A stretch of DNA of 64,000 nt. Source: Ophiodon elongatus. Its lineage: Eukaryota > Chordata > Actinopteri > Perciformes > Hexagrammidae. Where the stretch lies: contig JACSYO010001951.1 in the NCBI GenBank assembly GCA_016806645.1, positions 206,001 through 270,000 on the forward strand. Direction: 5' to 3'. The position numbers and the translations under genes are program-made. The notes beneath the pieces are model-generated. The model had not been told where the DNA came from, did no database searches, and was given only the letters and a program-made list of their open reading frames with translations. Below, one piece after another: positions 50,565-63,060 of this stretch. Each line of letters begins with the position of its first letter. Position 1 is the first letter of the stretch.

Positions 50565-53380
50565 CCACTTTCTCCAAAAGGTGCTCCAAGAAGGAGTTTC
50601 TTGGGAGTTTGTTTCATTAGATAATGTTAGAGTTGAGTCTATTCAAGTGTCTTATAGAGAATATTAACTGTAACTAACTAAAGGCAGAGATTAAATGATT
50701 TCTTTTGGTTTCTGTGCCCCGAGTAGGGTCAGCAGGTTTCCCCTCCAGGTGCAAACCACCTTGTGCTGGAAAGTCTTTTGAGCTCAGGAAGGTTCCCAAC
50801 GGAGTGAAATGACCCGGACGCATTCAAGGTGTCAGCTGTGTGTCCGGGGGCAAGCTGCATGTTTTTAATGTGAAGATGTCGGTCATATTATCTGCCCAGA
50901 GAATTGTTGTTGTTGCTGCTGTTTACATTCCTCATGATGCAAATAAAAAAAATTAGGAATGTACCACTGTTTTTGTTTTGTTTTATTTGTTGTGTCACAA
51001 ACGGGCTACAACCTAGTTTGGCTGTGCATCCCTGTGTTGCATCGTGATCAATAAATTATCCTTGGAATAAAGTTGGCCAATTCTCTCACCCCCGCGGTAA
51101 AAAAAAGAAGTCTCCTTCAAATCCTTCCTTGCCCTCATGACGTTTCCCGCCGAGGAAAAGTGGTGAAGGAAAAGACGTGGGACATTTATTTTGGAGCGTT
51201 CGACCGCGGCCCAGCAGGGCGGCCTGAGAGGCCTCCGTGCACTCATCGCCCAAAGTCTGCTGCTCGTTAAACTTTTGGGAATAACTGAAGGCGACTCGGA
51301 TGAGCGGATCAACGTTCCTGTCGACTCTCCTCTCAAACCCACTTCAGTGAGTGAGTCGACCTGAAACAATAAATAGTTGAAATGACACCCTTCACCCACA
51401 TGCCGCCTGTGCTCAGGTTCATAATGAAGGACTGCCTGCATCCTTCTAACCGTACCAATGTCCTGTGACTGGAAAGATGGCCCATTAACTGTCAACGGAG
51501 CGTTCAAAGACTGTAGGAACACTCAAGGTTTTTTTGTTTTTAATCTGTTTTGGGATGGATTTTCCTTTCGGCTATTTTTGATGCTTCCCTGGGGAAGTTT
51601 ATTTGGCCTCCACGTCCGCACCCTACCTAGTAAACCGGCAGCTTCACATTCGGGCGACTCCTCCAGCGTCAACACCTTCCTGTCTCTTCTGGAGGCGCCC
51701 AAGCGTTGCGTTGCCCCCCCCCCTACACACACTTGAGTCTCCAACCGTGGATCTCGGTTCCTAAGCGCGGAGTGGAAACAGTGACGCCGGTGCCGCTCAG
51801 TTCACCGGAATCGCACTGCCGTGTAACTCCATGTGACAGTGCGGCGTGGGGCGGCATGATTCATTGTGAAATGTGTTTTTCTGTGCCGGCATTCGTGGCG
51901 TGGAGTGTGAACGTGTGGGCGCCCGACTATAAATACATCACTCGGGGCGGCCACGGATGTGTGATTGCGTCTTACGTTTATGATGTGTGTGGAGAGATTT
52001 CTCTCAGCGCGGAGCACATGTTGAGGCCCGGTTTGGAGATAAAGCGTAAACATCTGTGACTGACAGGCCGAGCGGCCGAGTGTGGGAGGGAGACGGGCGC
52101 TCGCTTTTATATTCAAAAACGCATAAGCGCGCGCATCGGCGTGCGGGGAAAGCAGCTCGTGGGAGTCTTCACACGTGTCTGCTCCCCACGAGTCTGTGTG
52201 TGTGTGTGTGTGGAGTGGAGGGGGGGCAATTCAATAAATTGAGAGAGATAATTCCTGTGTTGGATGCACATCTGTGTTTTTCTATGTGTGTGTGTGTGTG
52301 TGTGTGCGTGGCGGGCCCCCCTGGCCCCCCTGAGCCCCGTGCCAGGAAGGAGCAGGTGTGGCGAGGCAGCCCCTGCGTTGCCCCGTTGCCCATCTGCGTG
52401 GCCGTCTGTGTGCCGCCTGCGCCCTCTCGGTGCCAACGCCACACAGAGCCGGGGGGGGGGGGGGCCTGAAGGGATTCAACCATAGGGAGAGAGAGGAGGG
52501 CGAGGGGTGTTGGGGAGCGGCTGGCTGGGTGCCCAAGTATACCCCCCCCTCTCTTCTCTCCCTCTGCCCCCCTGGTTCTTCTCTTTTATCTGCGCCTATG
52601 CTGATGAGCTGTGATGCACAGGGAGGGAGACACAGACGAGCAACGTCGATATGAAGCTGCTGACAGAATACACACAGAAATTTCCACCATTTTTCTTTTT
52701 TTTCACCCCCCCTCCCCCCGCGTGTCGTTTTGCTCTGAAACCCCTCTCGTCCAAACTCCCCCGTCGAACTGCACCTGTACAGAGAGGACGCTATTGCTCC
52801 AGTTGGCCAGCAGATGTCGCTTGTCGGCAGTGGAGGGAGGGAGGAGGAGGTGGGGGTGTGTGTGTGTGTGTGTGTGGGGTTTGGGGGGGTGGGCATAACG
52901 CTGCAACACATGTTAAAGAAATCTGCCTCTTGCAGGGTTGAAGGGAGAGGAGAGAGGGGAAGATTTCAGCAGGGCTTTAGTGAGGAGGGAGGGAGGGGAA
53001 GGGAGGGGAGGGGGGTGCAGAAAGCGCCCTGGCATAACTCCCTTCAGTCGAAATTCCGACCAACGTCTAAAATATACGAGGCTCCACAGAATTAACTCAA
53101 CATTTTCAACAGGAACCCTTCGGTGCTGCGTACTGGACTGCAAGTTTGAACATTTCCAGTCCCCCCAAAAAAAGGAAAAGTTATTTTTTTTATGTCCCTG
53201 AGTCACAGCGGGCCTGACCCCCATGGACACACACTGAGGAAAAAAAGAAAAAGAAACAGACTCGAGACCGGTTTAAACCAGACTGATGATTTGTGTATAT
53301 TGAGTTTCATGCACACAGAGCCGAGGGGAAGACGTATAGCGGCTAGAGAAAAGACAGCTCTACGATTCCCATGTTGTGAC

Positions 53381-53381
<1 letters not shown>

Positions 53382-53431
<50 letters not shown>

Positions 53432-53443
53432 TGTGTGTGTGTG
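53382..53443. repeat. (GT)n microsatellite
   Basis: About 30 GT units with one CTGT interruption. Followed by G-rich and then GA-rich sequence to about 53,900. Confidence 0.95.
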
Positions 53444-53514
53444 CGGGGGGTGAGGGGGGTTGGGGGTCTGGGCACAAGTGGGAATGGGTATCATGTGATG
53501 CCAGTCTTTTGCCA

Positions 53515-53830
53515 GGGAAAGGGTGAGAGAGACAGACAAGGAGGAGGAGGGGGGAGATATAGGGAGAATGGAAGGCAACAAAAAAACAGAGGGAGAAGAG
53601 AGGAAGTGGAGACAAGAAAAAAAAGAGAGAGATAGAGGAAAAAAAGGGAGATGGGGGAAGGAAAGAGTGATAGACTGAGAAAGAGGGGGGGGAGAAAGGG
53701 AGAGGGGGGGCTGTAAGAGCTGTGGGAACGTTTTGCCTCGCCAAGAAAGACGTGAGCAGAGAGAATAAAACGGGGGAATGAGAAAGAAAGAGAGACTTGT
53801 TGGCAGAGCCGAGGAGGAGGAGGAGAGGAG
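53515..53830. repeat. Polypurine low-complexity region
   Basis: About 300 bases dominated by A and G on the + strand. The 206- and 235-codon - strand frames across it are Ser/Leu/Pro-rich composition artefacts. Confidence 0.7.
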
Positions 53831-55347
53831 AGGAGGGTATAAGGGTGGAGGGGGCGAAGGCAGCGTACAGAGGGGACCAGCTAGGGAGCAGGGCGCGATC
53901 AAACCCAGCACTGCAGGGTTGAGAGGGGGGGAGCAAACACAAACACAACACCAGCAGCGCCACCGCTTTGTAACAAGCCAGTTACTCTCAACTATTCTCA
54001 CAGTGCCCCCCCCCCCCAACCTCCCTCCTTCCCTCCCTCCCTCTTCATTGACAAACCTCACACACACATAACCAGAGTGCTATGATCCGGGGCGACGGGG
54101 GAGACCTGCCACTCAAGCCACGACTAAACGGGGAGCTGAGAACATGACCTTGTGAACTCTCAGCCTGGACGGTCTTGACCATACCCCCCCACCGGGTCAC
54201 TTGTCCCCCACCGGGTCACTTCTGCAGCACCAGAACTCACAGTCCACTTAGCTCTGCTACTTTAGCTACTTGAGCCAAGGGTACTAAACGGGGCGAAACG
54301 GGCGACGTCCCGGTAAATCATGGGCGGGGTACCGTTAGGATTTCATCCATACGATAACTCTTATCGGTTCTATTGCGTTCTAGCGGCCTGCTACTTTGTG
54401 AACAACAAATCCGCGTTGAGAGCGGCAGCAGGGGCAGCTAGGTAGCGTTAGCTAGGTAGCGTTAGCTGCTCGTGGCCGACGAGCAGCACAGTCCTGCTTG
54501 GCTAAAATAAACGGAGCTAGCCGTTAGCGGTGACGGAGGCTGCATGGAGTCCTATCAGCAAGCGTTCAAGCTCCACCTCGGTAAGAGTGAGTGTCGGGCG
54601 AAGGTTTGAGTATCACGTTCTCTCGTGATGTGCTCACATGTAATCTTGGAGAATTCTTGGAGAGAAACGCGTTCACAGCTGTATAAAAGGAGGAGGATCG
54701 AGGGGAAATGATGAGCTGTTGAGGACGCTTTATTTAAACTGCTGCTGTCAAGCCGCCGTAGAACGAGGACCAAGTGACTTCCCTTCCAGCTCAGCCTTCG
54801 TGTCGCTCCTCTCCCGTTAGGAACACGATGTGAACAGAATTATCTTTCCGATTGGAAGACGACGTCGTGTTTTGCGTGCCCCGCTCCGCCGGCACCAGCG
54901 GGCCTCCGGGCCCCGGTCCCTGGGACCCGGAGGAAACACGAACGGTTTATTTTGGGTTTTGTGAACTATGCAAATAAACGCTCCCAAATCTATCTGGGGC
55001 TTGGAGGACGTGTTTTACGAGGGCCGTAAAAAAACTCCACACAGGCACATAAAGCCGGCCCGTAAAAATAATGTGTGCTCTGCATAAATGCTCATTTGGA
55101 CTAATGAATTAGGGGAGCGATGAATGGTTGTGTAAAAAAAAAAAAACCCACATCCTCCCTGGGTGTTGCCAACGGAGGCGTGATGTATGACGGGCATGAT
55201 TTGTGAGGTGGTCTGTGTGTCCGCTTTTTTTTCTTTTGTTGCTGTTTGCTGCGTTTATACACATCTCAGAGACTACTTAGAGCACGAGCGCGTGTGCATG
55301 ACTCACGCTGCTCATCTTTAGACCTTGCAGATCAGGAGGTAAAATAA

Positions 55348-55349
<2 letters not shown>

Positions 55350-55396
<47 letters not shown>
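55350..55396. repeat. (CA)n microsatellite
   Basis: About 23 CA units. Confidence 0.95.
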
Positions 55397-55398
<2 letters not shown>

Positions 55399-55591
55399 GG
55401 CACAAACGGTGGCTAAACACCAACTAGCGCTGTGGTGAACTTGGGAGCTGATCTGCACACCCCCCCACCCCCACCCCCGATCCCTCAGTAAATCACAAAG
55501 AGATCTAAAGTGGAACAGCCAGATCTGCATACCTACAGCGTGAACTGAAGATTTATTCTTCCAGCTGACAGAGAGGAGGAAGAGGAGGAGG

Positions 55592-55627
55592 ACAGAGAGA
55601 GAGAGCGAGAGAGAGAGAGAGAGAGAA
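55592..55627. repeat. (GA)n microsatellite
   Basis: GAGAGAGA tract with a GCGA interruption, preceded by GAGGAGGA repeats. Confidence 0.9.
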
Positions 55628-56668
55628 AACAATCAGCCAAATGAGGGCACAGATAGAAAGGCCACCTTTGACCACCAGCTGTCTGCGAGTCGCCCGCCCG
55701 GGCCGCCTTCGTTTGTCCGTCTGTGTCCCTGGGTGAACCCCTTTGGCCCGAGGGGTCAGGAGGCTGCCGGGGCCCCGCGGCGTTTTGCGTTCCGTCCCCC
55801 GTCCCCCACCCCCCCCCTCCCCCCCGCGGCAGACGAGGTGGCATGCCGGCTGACAAACGCTCCCAGGGGCACCGGCGGCAAAGTGATCCGGGGCGAGTCC
55901 CGGGCCTCCGGCTGCAGCCACAGGCCTGAGAGGGGGGAGACTACCACTGGAATACAGCGCAGGCTAGTCTCATGACGCTGTGTCGACGTGTAGAGAGAGC
56001 GGATCATTTTCACGGGCCGATGCGATCGTGGGGACGGAACGAGTGAGTCGAATACGTCCATACACGTCTGACATGCGGGATTGGCCTAGTTGGGTCGGCT
56101 TACGGCTCTCTCCCCTCGGTCAAGCTGATAATTGGAGATTTATTCTGACCATCTATCAATCCATCTATTAATTTATTAACCCAGATAAAAAGCTTTCAGA
56201 GTCCCCCCCACCTCACTCTTCATCGGAATCGACGCGGCGAAGAGAGATTAAACAGTCGCCAATCCACTTAAGCCAGTTTAAAAACAATAAACATATTGGT
56301 CAATGAGCGTGACCGACCTGGGTATTATTATCTTATTATCTGCCAGCGTCTCCATGCACTTCTAAAAATCTGACCTTGTTTGAAAAGGAGAAAAGAAAAC
56401 GCACCGAGATTAAATAATGGAGAGAAAAGAAATCAAAATATATATAACTTGGAAGACTTTGAAAAGAGTGGGGAATTTTTATTTATTTTTATGCAATAAA
56501 AATCAGGAAATATAATTCGGTTTAATAACAAAGTACTCCTCTGTAAAATGACAAATGAAGAAAAGACATTGGGCCTGATAATCACGGCTGATGTGTTTGG
56601 ATAAATAAGGCCGGCGCCATGGTAACACATCAGATTCACGCATTGCATCTTTCCAAACCATCAAACAT

Positions 56669-56892
56669 ATTAAAAGGGACAGTGTGTAGGATTTTAGGGG
56701 AGTGACGGAGTCCGCCACATTGTGCCTCCATGTTCCTATGGTAGCCCAGAATGGACAAACCAGACACCAGCTCTAGAGAGGGGCCTTTTTCGTTTTTACG
56801 CCACACGCTTGTAAACGGAAAGGTGTTCAGTTAGATGTAATCTGCAACCCCACCACTGGATGTCACTAAATCCTGCACATTTCTCCTTAAAA
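56669..56892. mobile_element. MITE-like repeat family 1, copy 2 with terminal inverted repeats
   Basis: The left end is TTAAAAGGGACAGTGTGTAG followed by GATTTTAG. The right end is CACTAAATCCTGCACATTTC followed by TCCTTAAA, its inverse with few mismatches. Internal markers are 'tccgccacattgtgcctcca' and 'caaccccaccactggatgtc'. Length about 224 bases, non-coding. A relative lies at 356-562. Confidence 0.75.
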
Positions 56893-57308
56893 TGTTAAGT
56901 CTGCTCTACAAAAAAAAAAGAGAGAAAGAAATGCCAGTGCCCTGCTGCCGGTGCCTCTGTGCTATAAAATGGAGAGGATGTTTCAAGTCGAGGGGCCCGA
57001 CCAGAGGAGCCTGCATCTGTTTGGCAGTCGCTCAGAAAAGTCTCGCGTTTGTACACTACGGCTCGGGGAATCGCTGGCGAAGCTCAGCCAGAAGTTTATG
57101 AAAAACAGAGTGAGAGAGAGAAGGAACCAGGAAGGAGAGGATAGCTGGGGAGGGGAGTGATGGAGCACGAAGGAGAAGAGAGGAATGAGCTAGATGACAC
57201 GAGAAGACAGCAAGAGAGATAGTGAGGAGGAGGAGGAGGAGGTTGGACGGCTGAACTGAGAAAAGGAACCGGGTTTAGATGATGATGTGATGTTTTCCAT
57301 TCTGCTTG

Positions 57309-57310
<2 letters not shown>

Positions 57311-57348
<38 letters not shown>

Positions 57349-57354
57349 GTGTGT
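57311..57354. repeat. (GT)n microsatellite
   Basis: About 17 GT units, then a short second run. Confidence 0.92.
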
Positions 57355-57795
57355 GTGCGCAGGGGTTCTCCTGAGGCCCCCGAGGAGCCTGAGGGGCCCC
57401 CGCCGGGTTCTGCAAGTGGAATTAGGTGAGGAACAGGTGGGCCTACACACATCAGGCCGCATGCCTGCAACTGTGGCGACTACACACTGAGGGCACGACG
57501 GCTCCTGAGTCAGTCCAAACCGTGTGCACGAGGATGCACGAGCGTGCGTGTGCATGTATATTATGTACTGTCTGCACACACCAACGCCCGTGTATTCCTT
57601 GGATTAACATGTGACAGGCAGCCCTGCCTTCAGTCAAGGCCCCCCCAAACCCCCTACACCCACCACCCCCCGGTCCTCCACAACAAACCCGCTCTGGTTT
57701 GGTCGCCGTCTCAGCTGTCACCACGTCTGCCTCCCATCAGCCTCGCTGGGAAAACACTGGGCGATTTATAGCCATAACACGGGGGGTGGGGCCAC

Positions 57796-57798
<3 letters not shown>

Positions 57799-57867
<69 letters not shown>
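57799..57867. repeat. (CA)n microsatellite
   Basis: About 34 CA units. Confidence 0.97.
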
Positions 57868-57870
<3 letters not shown>

Positions 57871-58529
57871 TCCGTGCGTCCGGCTTCCTGTAACGGGGCG
57901 GACCAAAAGAGTGGTTGCTTTTGAAAAAAGAAAAGAGGACGTGTAAGAGGGGGTCAGAGATGGTTCACACACCGTTGGTTCAATTCGAAGCACTTTGAAT
58001 TGTTTGTTTTTAATGGGACTGCCGTAAAATTTAAAAGGCCCATGGATATGTTACGAGCGAGTCAAACGAGCCCGCAACACGACGAGGGAACGACCCGGTC
58101 TTCACCGTTTTCAGTTCTTCTTCTTCACCTTCTTTCAGTTTCAGCCGGACTAGCGAGCATCGCTGCCTCCACATTTGGGTCTTTGCAGACGGAAATGACC
58201 AACTTGGAAGCTCGAAAATAACTTTATGCTATTGCTAACGTAACTGACGCCACTGAGTTCGATTGCTATTAGCGCGTTAAACGTTTTGTTTATTTAAGTT
58301 TGTTGCGTTATTTTTAAATGGAACGTGTCATTTAAAAATCTTCCCAGTTTACATGTCGGGGGAAATGTGTCAACCAGTATTTCATAGGACATCTGTTACT
58401 CTTCGATCTAAACGTATCACGCAGGCTAATGTTACCTCTTCCGTTAGCTACGCAGTAGCTCCTGTGGTGCGTCCATCCCATTTAAACTGATTGGTGTGTA
58501 AATAAAACACCAATAAACACTCTCAACAC

Positions 58530-58660
58530 ACTGACTACGTTGACATGCACACTAATATTCCACTATTATTTTGAATATCACCATATTCCGTGATATGGGG
58601 GTGGGGGATTGTTTACGTACATTTTGTGTAAACGGGAATATTAGTGGAATATATACGCAT
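58530..58660. repeat. Small foldback repeat
   Basis: 'actaatattccactatta' near 58,550 is the inverse of 'gggaatattagtggaatat' near 58,635. The arms are about 20-30 bases and the centre is AT-rich. Family not certain. Confidence 0.45.
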
Positions 58661-59846
58661 TAGCCACGTTGCCACCGTTATAACTCGGCTCGGTTTTCAC
58701 TTCCGAAGAGGAGATTTATATTTTAGTTTGTAAACAAGAAACACACCCGATCCAATAGACAAAGCATACAACCACTGGAAAGAATGTAAAATGTAATTTG
58801 CTTTACTCCTCCGTGAACGTCGACCCTTCTTGACCCAAACTGGATGCAATAATCCCCCCCCCCCCCATCTGGTGCCCGGGGCAGGTCAAGGCACACGCTC
58901 CGTTTCCATATATTACCTCCATGCACATACTACCGCTCACCGCTCGGATTTAGAGAAAGAATAAACTCCTCCTTTGAGGTTGAGGGCTTTGACCCCAAGG
59001 GGCTGCCATCCTTCTGCAAGCGAGTTCCTCCACTAAAACAATCCAGGTATTTATTTATTTATAAAAAAGGGCCTCTTCCGTTTAGGTCCGGATCCACCGG
59101 GGGACCCTCCTCAGCGAGAATGTGCACTAAAGCCGGGCCTGCAGCAGGGAGGTGGCAGCGTGTTTATTTTACTGTGGGCTGGATCTGGCCATCATTATCT
59201 CACGCTGCAGAAGGAGAAGCTGTAAACAGATGCTTGCGGCCCACTCGGCTGCAACAGCGCGTCTGGCTGTGGCTGCGGCCGGTGGGGAGGGGGGAGGGGG
59301 GATCTAGGGTCGGAGGCATGAGATCGAATCCTTTTCGAATCCCTTGGTTTTTACAAAGGAGCCACGGCTCTTTTCTGCAGCTGGTGATGGAGCCAGGGGA
59401 GCCACGGCGTCAAGGCGGGGCCCGGCGCTCCGGCCCCAACCCGGGTCCGGGAGAAAAGATTGTTTTTTTTCGCGACGGTCAAAACGCATCAGTTCAAGAT
59501 GCTCGTGCCGGAAAGCTCAACAAACACTGGCGGCGAAGTTTTCACTGAGCCGCGTGGCCTAAACAAACTGCTGTGGAAAGAACGGAGTCGGGTGTGTGCG
59601 GGGGTGGAGAAAAAATGGAAATGGCGTCTCTGTTAGTTACAGTTGCGAGAGAGCGGGATCTGCTGCCTTTTTTCGACTTTAATCGAAAGCAGAGACGCTG
59701 CGCAGTGGAAAAAAAGAAAAAAAAGCGTGACGAGAAAAAGCAAAGTTCACATGAGCTAAAGGCAGAGAGGGGGAGGCAGGGGGGGGGGGGGCAGAGACAA
59801 ACAAACAGACAACTACTGACGAGCAGCTGCACAGAGCACTTCACTG

Positions 59847-59950
59847 AGAGAGAGAGAGGGAGAGAGGGAGAGGGAGAGGGAGAGAGGGAGAGGGAGAGGG
59901 AGAGGGAGAGAGGGAGAAAGAGAAGGAAAGAAAGAAAGAAAGAAGAAAAA
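59847..59950. repeat. (GA)n/(GGGAGA)n polypurine tract
   Basis: GAGAGAGGGAGA repeats grade into GAAAGAAAGAAA on the + strand. Confidence 0.93.
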
Positions 59951-61241
59951 TGGAAAGTCCTCATTTTAGTGCGGCATGGAAAATATGGTCCTCGTTTCAT
60001 GATTCAATTCCCTCTCCCTCCCTTCTCTAACTACCCCGCTCCCCGACCAGACTCCCCTGCTCTCTTTCGCAGCTGCAGCCGGGGTTGTAAAAGCCCGTTA
60101 AAAACACAGGAAGACCAGTAAAAGGCACTGAGAAATAGCAGGAGGCAGGTCCCGGGCCGAGCAGCTACGAGAGTGTGAAAACTCGATAGAGGAGAGGTGG
60201 GGGGGAGGGGGGGGGGAGAGAAGTGGTTCAAGCTTCAGTTGGTGGAAACTTTACAGAGTACTGCTCGGGAGTCGACAGCTTTCATTCATCTTTTACACAA
60301 AGTTGATCAGATCTTACCAAACTTTTAAGCAAATTTAATCTCACGTCTCACAAGAATGTGTCGTTCAGAGTCTCCGAAGCGTTCACGCAGCATCTGCGAT
60401 GGACATTAAGTCGAACTTCCTCTGCGGACTTTGGCCAAGAAAACACCACGTCCATCCCTCACTTTAATCTCCAACTCATCTCCCCTTCATCTTCCCCTCA
60501 TCCCTCCGTGTGCAGTAAGACGCGGCGGCACGCAACGTTTCAAAGCCCCTTTTAGAAGAAAAAAAAGTGGCGGTCGGACGCGGTCTCTGCGACCCTGTGC
60601 GTGGATGGAGGGGGGGGGGCACGACTCATCCCGGCTTCGCCTCCCGTGTATTCCCCTCGTACAGGCCCTAATCCCGGCGGCTTTACATCTTAACCCCCCC
60701 CCCCCCACCCCCCTCTACCAGCTCAGGGAGAAATTAAAAAATGTTGCCCTAAGACGCTGAGGAAGAAGCGGGCTCTTTCCACGGAAAACAAACATTAACC
60801 CCGCTGACGTTGCGCGTCCTGTAACGCCGAGCGCGTCCCGGCCTACACATGCTCTTCCCATGTTCAACCGTTTCTTTCTTTTCTTTTCTTTTCTTTTCTT
60901 TCCTCCACTATTCGTGGAACTTTGGGGTCTTTTTTCTTCTTTTTTCCTCCACCTTTCCCCGCTTCGCCGTGCTCCGCCAGGTCGTACCCGGCTCTCCTCC
61001 TCTGCAAACTCGCTTCCCCTCCCTGCTCACATCGCCAAGTCACGCCAGGCAGTTCATTATTTCAAATTTACGGCCTGTCCGTTTGGCCTGCCTCGAGGAG
61101 GAATAAAATATAAATAAATCGGGGCTTTGGTTGGCGTGGTGACCCAAAAGAACCCTACTCCTCCAAGACTTTTACAGCTTTATATAAAGTCATATCAAAT
61201 TAAATTGAACAAAAAAAAAAAAGCTCTGCCGCACTACGTTG

Positions 61242-61242
61242 T

Positions 61243-61324
<82 letters not shown>
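61242..61324. repeat. (CA)n microsatellite
   Basis: About 41 CA units. Confidence 0.97.
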
Positions 61325-61326
<2 letters not shown>

Positions 61327-61525
61327 CAACTCAGCACATACAGTATAAACACACACATACAAAACTGCCCTCTTACTAACAACTCAATTTGGCAAGTGTG
61401 CTGGTGTGTGTGTGTGTGTGGGGGGGAGAGAGGCCGAGGAGCCTTCATCTAGTGGAACACTTGGCCACATTAAAGTAACGTATATACGAGTGCTCCTGCT
61501 ATAAAACCTAAAAGAGACAGTAACA

Positions 61526-61527
61526 GT

Positions 61528-61596
<69 letters not shown>
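61526..61596. repeat. (GT)n microsatellite
   Basis: About 34 GT units, opposite in strand sense to the array 200 bases before it. Confidence 0.97.
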
Positions 61597-61597
<1 letters not shown>

Positions 61598-62914
61598 AGG
61601 GGTTCCATGAACATGTCAGCGGCCGCGTGTCGTGTCCGCTGCGTGCGTGTTGACCCCCGACAGCCCTGAGAGGAGGCCGTGTTTTAAATGGATCAGGCTC
61701 CGTGGTAATACTAAATAATGACGGTCTGCGCTACATCGCGGCCCTCAAAGCCTTCCTATCCCTACATGCTCATAGGCCCTTTGGGGATTTCAGTCATGAA
61801 AATATTTTAAAGAGGCCCGATTGCTTCCCCCCCCCGCCGGCTCAGCGGCTCAGAGAAGCCTTAAAACCCTGCGGCTAAATCCTGGGGTTATGTAAGGTAA
61901 AGCCCTAAATCTCACCACGCCTGATGTTACATATTACTGTAATTGCAAATGGGGGGAGAAAAAAAAAAGAAGAAAAAAAATACAGGGTGGGGTGGGGGTG
62001 AAGAAACGCAGAGAAAGTGGACTTTTGGGGGCTTGAGGAGGGAGGACAGAAGAGGAAAGGAAATGAGCGAGGTGTTAGGGGATGGATGGAGTTGTGGAAA
62101 GAGGGAAGATGGAAACAGGAACCAATCGGAGGGGAGAGAATGAGAAGAGTACGTCTTCAACACACCGGGTCCCTGATGTGTACTCTCTCCCTGGCTTTCT
62201 CCTCAGCTCGTCCCTCTCGGCAGACAGAGCGCACTCAAGAGGGAAAACTCAAGAGCGCCGGGCCAAAGCCGTGGACTAAAAAGGAAATCCAAAAAAATAA
62301 ATAAATAAAAATAAAAAGCGTCTGCATCTATCATCTGTCCACCTTACATCGTCCGTCATCTTCCAACCCAAACCTCGAGGGGCCGATAGAAACGGGCCGA
62401 CACATGTAAACACGAGCCTGGGAAGACGGTAAAAATAAAGCGGCAAGAAGAGAAACCCCACCATGTCACTTTCAACTAGGTTCTCACGTCCGCACGTGGT
62501 TCGCATGCATGTGTTTTTTTCCCGTGCGTGCTCTCTGCATGTATGAATCGGAGATGTGTGCGAAGGCGAGGGAGGGAGGTTTAACATTTATGATCGGGGT
62601 GCGTGATGCAATGCAGCGTCTGAAGATGCAAACAGGCTTTAGAGCCGCTCATGTGAGGCCGTCCTGTAAGGAGGCAGCCTCTTACAGCTCGCCACTCGCC
62701 TGGAGGCAGAGCGCAGTCTGAGGTACTCGACTGGGATAGTAAATGTGAAGCATCTCCTTCCAGTCTGCGACGCTCAATGTACACAGGGGCTGGCTCATTT
62801 ATTTCACAGTAAAATAAAAAAGAAAAAAAAATGAATGCATGTCTGTCACAAATGTCATCACCTCATTTTATCCTATTAAACATTTGTGTGAAATTGTCAT
62901 AATTAGCATATGGA

Positions 62915-63060
62915 TTATATTGCCAGAAAACGTGTTTGGGAGGTCACAGTGACCTTTGACCATCACATTTCACCCTTCAGTCCTCGTGGAGGTGTTCCTG
63001 AGTGATCGCTCTCACTAGAATGGGATGGACGTACGTACGGACAACCCATAAACATAATTA
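62915..63060. repeat. Dispersed fish repeat fragment
   Basis: 'ttgccagaaaacgtg', 'ggtcacagtgacctttgac', 'gtggaggtgttcctgagtga' and 'gaatgggatggacgtacg' with 'acaacccataaacataat' follow a repeat I recognise from fish genomes. Non-coding. Confidence 0.5.

Noticed and set aside
53360..54067. 235- and 206-codon open frames on the - strand
   Set aside because: They read across a polypurine/polypyrimidine region and a (GT)n array. The product is Ser/Leu/Pro/His-rich without domain, splice context or homology.
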